In this document: one piece after another, positions 60,590 to 64,000 of the stretch
How positions within the stretch are numbered: position 1 is the stretch's first letter
Layout: the number at the start of each line of letters is the position of its first letter
Assembly: GCF_000009625.1 (NCBI RefSeq)
Contig: NC_002678.2
Location: 1,116,001-1,180,000, forward strand
Direction: 5' to 3'
Source: Mesorhizobium japonicum MAFF 303099
GTDB taxonomy: Bacteria > Pseudomonadota > Alphaproteobacteria > Rhizobiales > Rhizobiaceae
DNA length: 64,000 nucleotides
Position numbers and translations under genes: made by a program
The notes under the pieces: model-generated
What the model saw: the letters and a program-made list of their open reading frames with translations, nothing else
Told to the model about the DNA's origin: nothing
Database searches by the model: none

Positions 60590-61321
60590 ATGACCGACAA
60601 GCTCATCCTCGTCAGCCACCCTCTCTGCCCCTATGTCCAGCGCGCGGCGATCTCTCTGACCGAGAAAGGCGTGCCGTTCGAGCGCATCGACATCGACCTT
60701 GCCGACAAGCCGGATTGGTTCAAGGCGATCTCGCCGCTCGGCAAGGTGCCGCTGTTGCGCGTGCAGCGAAATGGCGACGAAACGACAATCTTCGAATCCG
60801 CCGTCATCCTCGAATTCCTCGAGGAGACACAGGCCAATCCCCTCCACCCGGCCGACCCCTATGCCCGTGCCCGGCATCGCGCCTGGATCGAATACGGTTC
60901 GGCCATCCTCAACGCCATCGGCCGGCTCTACTCAGCGCCGACCGAAGCCGGCTTCCTGGCCGAATCCCGCGCGCTGACGGGGATGTTTGACCGCCTTGAG
61001 GCCGAACTGGCGGACGATGCCTTGCGGAGCGGGCCATGGTTCGCCGGCGACCGCTTCTCGCTCGTCGATGCGGTGCACGGGCCTGTCTTCAGATATCTCG
61101 ACGCTTTCGACCGGATCGGCGATTTCAGCATTCTGGATGGTAAGCCGCGCGTCCAGGCCTGGCGGCAGGCGTTGAATGATCGTCCGTCGATCAGACACGC
61201 CGTCGCGCCGGATTATCCGCAGCGCCTCCATGCTTTCCTGCAAGCAAAGGGATCCTTTCTGTCGAGCCTTATCCGCCGAAACGATCCGGCCACTGCGCTT
61301 CGACAAGCCCTGCCCGCCTGA
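60590..61321 (+). CDS. Glutathione S-transferase family protein
   Basis: This 243-residue protein has a thioredoxin-like N-terminal domain (LILVSHPLCPYVQRAAISL, with the CPY motif; KVPLLRVQ; ESAVILEFLEE) and an all-helical C-terminal domain (WFAGDRFSLVDA). The Cys-Pro-Tyr motif suggests an omega- or beta-like GST with thiol chemistry. The ATG at 60590 has GGGGAG upstream. Its 3' end overlaps the convergent monooxygenase gene by 53 bp. Confidence 0.9.
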   Translation: MTDKLILVSHPLCPYVQRAAISLTEKGVPFERIDIDLADKPDWFKAISPLGKVPLLRVQRNGDETTIFESAVILEFLEETQANPLHPADPYARARHRAWIEYGSAILNAIGRLYSAPTEAGFLAESRALTGMFDRLEAELADDALRSGPWFAGDRFSLVDAVHGPVFRYLDAFDRIGDFSILDGKPRVQAWRQALNDRPSIRHAVAPDYPQRLHAFLQAKGSFLSSLIRRNDPATALRQALPA

Positions 61322-62534
61322 ACGGATCGATCACCGTGCCGGCGACCATCGAGGCCAGAAACTGCGGTGCCGGCGGAATCTTTGCGATGGTCGCCACCAG
61401 CCTGTCGCGGATGAAGGGCAGCGCCGCGGAATCCGACTGGTAGAACGGCGTGAACGCCAATGACAGCGCCTGGAAGACACGCACATGCCAGCGCCGCGCC
61501 CTGGCATAGGCTTCGAGCGCTGCCTCGATGCTCTGCGTGCGCGCCAGCGCGTGGCTGAGTGCGGCAGCGTCTAGCAGTGCCATATTGGCCCCTTGCCCGA
61601 GCTGCGGGCTGGTCGAATGCGCGGCATCGCCGATGACGGCTAGCCTGCGGCCAACCGGCAGCTCCATCGTATGGTGGCCGTAGCGCGCCAGCGACAGCTG
61701 GTCGAAACTGTCGATCTGGCTGGTGAACGCCTCGCTTTGCGGCCACAGCCGCACCACCCTCTCCTTCCAGGCGTCGATGCCGACAGCGCGCACCGCGTCG
61801 GCATCATCAGGCTTCAGGCTCCAGAAGAAGGCCGCCATCTTTTCGGCGCCCGGTTCAGGCCTGCCGATCGGCAGCACCCCGATCATCACGCTGGCCCTGT
61901 CGTAGCGCTGCAGCAGCGCGTGTTCGTCAAAGCCTTCGCCACGCCAGCCGAGCGATGCCCAGAAGGCGCCATATGCGAGTGGCCGTGGCGCGCCTGCATT
62001 GGCCACGCCCTGCCGCAGTTTCGAGCGCGAACCGCTGGCGTCGACGACCAGGTCGAACGGCCCTGCCCTTCGTCCATTGCCACAAAGCAGAACCGCCCGT
62101 TCGCCGGTTTCCACCGTCTCGATTTCGACGCCGGTCTCGATGGCGATGGCCTCACGCCCGGCGGCGCGGAAAAGCACGCCGAACAGCGCCGCACGGTGCA
62201 CGGCCAGGCCGAAACGGCGGCGGCGCTGGGCGTCGTAGCGGACGTCGAGCACGGTGCGGCCGGTCGAGGCATCGGCGCCATGCAGCCGGTCGATGCGGGC
62301 GCCGAGCGCCAGTATATCGTCGAGCAGTCCGAGATCGGCCAGAACGGTCAAGCCGGTCGGCTGCAGGATCAGCCCGGAACCGACAGGCTTCGGCTCGTTG
62401 AAGCGCTCGAAAATGGTGACCCTGTGGCCGGCACGCTTGAGATAGAGCGCCACGGCCAACCCCGCCGGACCGGCGCCCGCAATTGCGATGTCGTAGGAAA
62501 TGCCGATGCCCCCAAGCCGAACTGGCCGGGACAA
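61269..62534 (-). CDS. FAD-dependent monooxygenase (aromatic hydroxylase-like)
   Basis: This protein of about 421 residues has the dinucleotide motif IAIAGAGPAGLAVALYLKRA, the DG-like segment (LVVDASGSRSKLRQ) and GDAAHSTSPQLGQGANMALLDA, all typical of group A flavin monooxygenases. The only canonical in-frame start is a TTG at 62534, only 1-2 bases from an AAGGA motif. A non-canonical ATT or ATC, nearer the conserved start and better placed after GGGGG, is possible. The substrate is unknown. The gene is convergent with, and overlaps, the GST gene. Confidence 0.88.
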   Translation of the reverse strand: MSRPVRLGGIGISYDIAIAGAGPAGLAVALYLKRAGHRVTIFERFNEPKPVGSGLILQPTGLTVLADLGLLDDILALGARIDRLHGADASTGRTVLDVRYDAQRRRRFGLAVHRAALFGVLFRAAGREAIAIETGVEIETVETGERAVLLCGNGRRAGPFDLVVDASGSRSKLRQGVANAGAPRPLAYGAFWASLGWRGEGFDEHALLQRYDRASVMIGVLPIGRPEPGAEKMAAFFWSLKPDDADAVRAVGIDAWKERVVRLWPQSEAFTSQIDSFDQLSLARYGHHTMELPVGRRLAVIGDAAHSTSPQLGQGANMALLDAAALSHALARTQSIEAALEAYARARRWHVRVFQALSLAFTPFYQSDSAALPFIRDRLVATIAKIPPAPQFLASMVAGTVIDPFRRAGLVEAQWPDRFGG

Positions 62535-62587
62535 TCCTTCAGCCGCCGGATGAAATCAAGTCGCTGCCCCGGACGCTGCCCGGCCGC

Positions 62588-62998
62588 TCAAGTCTGCGCT
62601 GCGTCGAAACCGGCACGTGCCTCGCGCACCGCATCGTGGTTGAGTTCGGCCCATTGGATGAGATGATGCAGGGCGCCGAACATAGAGCGTCCGAGATCGG
62701 TGAGGCTGTATTCGACGCTGGGCGGCTTGGTCGGGAACACTTCGCGACGCACATAGCCGTCGCGCTGCAGGTCGTGGAGCGTCTGGGTCAGCATGCGCTG
62801 CGAGATGTCGGGCACCAGCCGCCGCAATTCCCCGAAGCGATAGGGCTGCTCGGCCAGCGCCGCCATCAGCAGCGAACTCCATTTGCCGTTGAGCCCCTGG
62901 ATGACCTCGCGGACCGGGCAATCGGCAAGGTTTCCGCCGCCGGTCATGGCCTTGTAGACGTCGAGTTTGGATCTCAGATTGACGATCCGGCTGTCCAT
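62588..62998 (-). CDS. HxlR-family transcriptional regulator
   Basis: The 136-residue winged-helix protein has the HxlR signature CPVREVIQGLNGKWSSLLMAAL, with cysteine 27 at the position often used for redox or electrophile sensing, and SQRMLTQTLHDLQRDGYVRR as recognition helix and wing. It is divergent from a QorB-like gene, a pairing like E. coli ytfH-qorB. A perfect inverted repeat in the shared region is the likely operator. Confidence 0.9.
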   Translation of the reverse strand: MDSRIVNLRSKLDVYKAMTGGGNLADCPVREVIQGLNGKWSSLLMAALAEQPYRFGELRRLVPDISQRMLTQTLHDLQRDGYVRREVFPTKPPSVEYSLTDLGRSMFGALHHLIQWAELNHDAVREARAGFDAAQT

Positions 62999-63074
62999 GG
63001 CTGGTTCCCTGCATGTGCCTACCTCCCGAAAAACTGCCTTCTTTACGGCGCCGGGTCAATTCCTATTTTAGCGC

Positions 63075-63093
63075 TGGTCTCTTTTTGAGACCA
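63075..63093. promoter_or_regulatory. Candidate HxlR operator (7-bp inverted repeat)
   Basis: TGGTCTC-TTTTT-GAGACCA is a perfect inverted repeat of two 7-bp arms around a 5-bp spacer, midway between the divergent HxlR and QorB-like genes. The geometry fits an HxlR dimer site and regulation in both directions. Confidence 0.65.
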
Positions 63094-63134
63094 ATGTACG
63101 CACTCGCCGCTTGGCGCAACGACAGGACCTCCCA

Positions 63135-64000
63135 ATGACCGAAACCCTTCTCGTCACCGGTGCTGCCGGCCAGCTCGGCCGCGGCGTCATCCGCTATCTC
63201 ATGGACACGCATAAAGTTCCGCCGGCAAAGATTATCGCCACCACCCGCAATCCGGAAAACGTGGCCGATCTGGCGGCGCGTGGCGTCGTTGTCAGGGCCG
63301 CCGACTTCAACGACGCAACCTCGCTGGAAAACGCATTCAAGGGCGCCGACAGGGTGCTGATCATTTCGACCAGCGATCTCGATCTCAAGACCGGCAGACG
63401 CCTGAAGCAGCATGAGGCCGCGGTGGCCGCTGCGAAGAAAGCAGGCGTTTCACATTTGCTCTACACCTCGATGCCCAATCCGGAGCCTGTTTCGCCAGTG
63501 CTGTTTGCCGGCGACCACTACGGCACTGAGCAGGCGATCAAGGCCAGCGGCATCGCCTATACGATCTTCCGCAACGGCTGGTACCAGGAGAACCTGTTCA
63601 TAGCCCTGCCGCACGCCATTGCGTCGGGACAGTGGTACACGTCGGCGGGCGATGGCCGCATCGCCCATGGCTCACGCGACGACATGGCCGCGGCCATCGC
63701 CGCGGGCCTCGCCTCCGGTTCGACCGACAGCAAGACCTACACGCTGACCGGCCCGCAGGCCTATACGACAGCCGAAATCGCCGCCCTGGTGAGCGAAGTC
63801 ACCGGCAAGCCGCTGGAGGTCATTCAGCTGCCCGACGAGGCCCTGACGGAAGGCGTGAAGGCGGCCGGCGTTCCTGAGGAGTTCGCTCGCGTCATCGTGT
63901 CTTTCGACGCCAACACGCGGTCCGGCCGCATCGCCATGGCGACTGACGCGGTCGAAACGCTTTCCGGCAGGAAGCCGCGGACGCTGAAGCAGTTCCTCGA
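63135..64000 (+). CDS. NAD(P)H-binding QorB/NmrA-like oxidoreductase (5' part)
   Basis: The ATG at 63135 (with GGACCTCCC upstream) opens a frame that runs to the window edge, so at least 288 residues are coded and the 3' end is missing. It begins TETLLVTGAAGQLGRGVIRY, an atypical-SDR nucleotide-binding motif, and includes LLYTSMPNPEPVSP and TIFRNGWYQENL, as in QorB (quinone oxidoreductase 2). Its divergent HxlR partner supports a role in quinone or electrophile response (inference). Confidence 0.88.
   Translation, partial: MTETLLVTGAAGQLGRGVIRYLMDTHKVPPAKIIATTRNPENVADLAARGVVVRAADFNDATSLENAFKGADRVLIISTSDLDLKTGRRLKQHEAAVAAAKKAGVSHLLYTSMPNPEPVSPVLFAGDHYGTEQAIKASGIAYTIFRNGWYQENLFIALPHAIASGQWYTSAGDGRIAHGSRDDMAAAIAAGLASGSTDSKTYTLTGPQAYTTAEIAALVSEVTGKPLEVIQLPDEALTEGVKAAGVPEEFARVIVSFDANTRSGRIAMATDAVETLSGRKPRTLKQFL

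Overview
The window looks like chromosomal core sequence from a high-GC alphaproteobacterium of the Rhizobiales, most likely Mesorhizobium or a close relative. This rests on the gene order nuoA-N, birA, RNase J, methylmalonyl-CoA epimerase, DUF1467, proS, lolCD; on an aerobic (cob-type) vitamin B12 operon; on BA14K and Omp25/31-like proteins; and on repeat motifs typical of rhizobial genomes. No species assignment was possible without a search.

Layout. 1-3.7 kb: the 3' part of an AraC regulator, a MipA/OmpV outer-membrane protein and a coupled two-component system. 3.8-7.4 kb: tRNA-Leu(GAG), lipB, an SRPBCC-M50 protease fusion, two very small membrane proteins (28 and 50 aa) and a GYD-domain protein in a pocket of low third-position GC. 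7.5-12.2 kb (minus strand): lolD, lolC/E, proS, a probable small RNA with its own promoter and terminator, DUF1467 and mce. 12.3-15.8 kb: an MBL-fold hydrolase, RNase J and BirA. 15.8-31.6 kb (minus): the complete 14-subunit complex I operon nuoA-N, with an extra gene between nuoF and nuoG that shares its C-terminal domain with an extension on NuoE. 31.9-33.1 kb: a YcaQ-family protein.

33.1-48.9 kb (plus): a promoter, a cobalamin riboswitch and a tightly coupled operon DUF1636-cobW-cobN-cobG-cobH-cobI-cobJ-cobL-cobE-cobM-cobA-cobB-cobS-cobT. cobK sits antisense inside it. The genes cover uroporphyrinogen III methylation through most ring methylations, cobalt insertion (CobN), a,c-amidation and final nucleotide-loop assembly. 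cobF, cobS/cobT chelatase subunits, cobO, cobQ, cobC, cobD and cobP are not here. A 181-bp palindromic element is inserted in frame in cobG, with a matching short scar in cobN.

48.9-57.8 kb: a rhizobial intergenic repeat, an Omp25/31-like porin, tRNA-Lys(CTT) next to an MFS transporter relic, a PhzF-like isomerase, a MacAB-type efflux system, a Nudix protein, a frameshifted endonuclease/exonuclease/phosphatase gene and a BA14K-like secreted protein. 57.8-64 kb: ilvC, a TetR regulator, a MarR regulator divergent from a Rieske-GST pair, an FAD monooxygenase, and an HxlR regulator divergent from a QorB-like oxidoreductase that runs off the window. Each of the three regulators has a visible inverted-repeat operator candidate.
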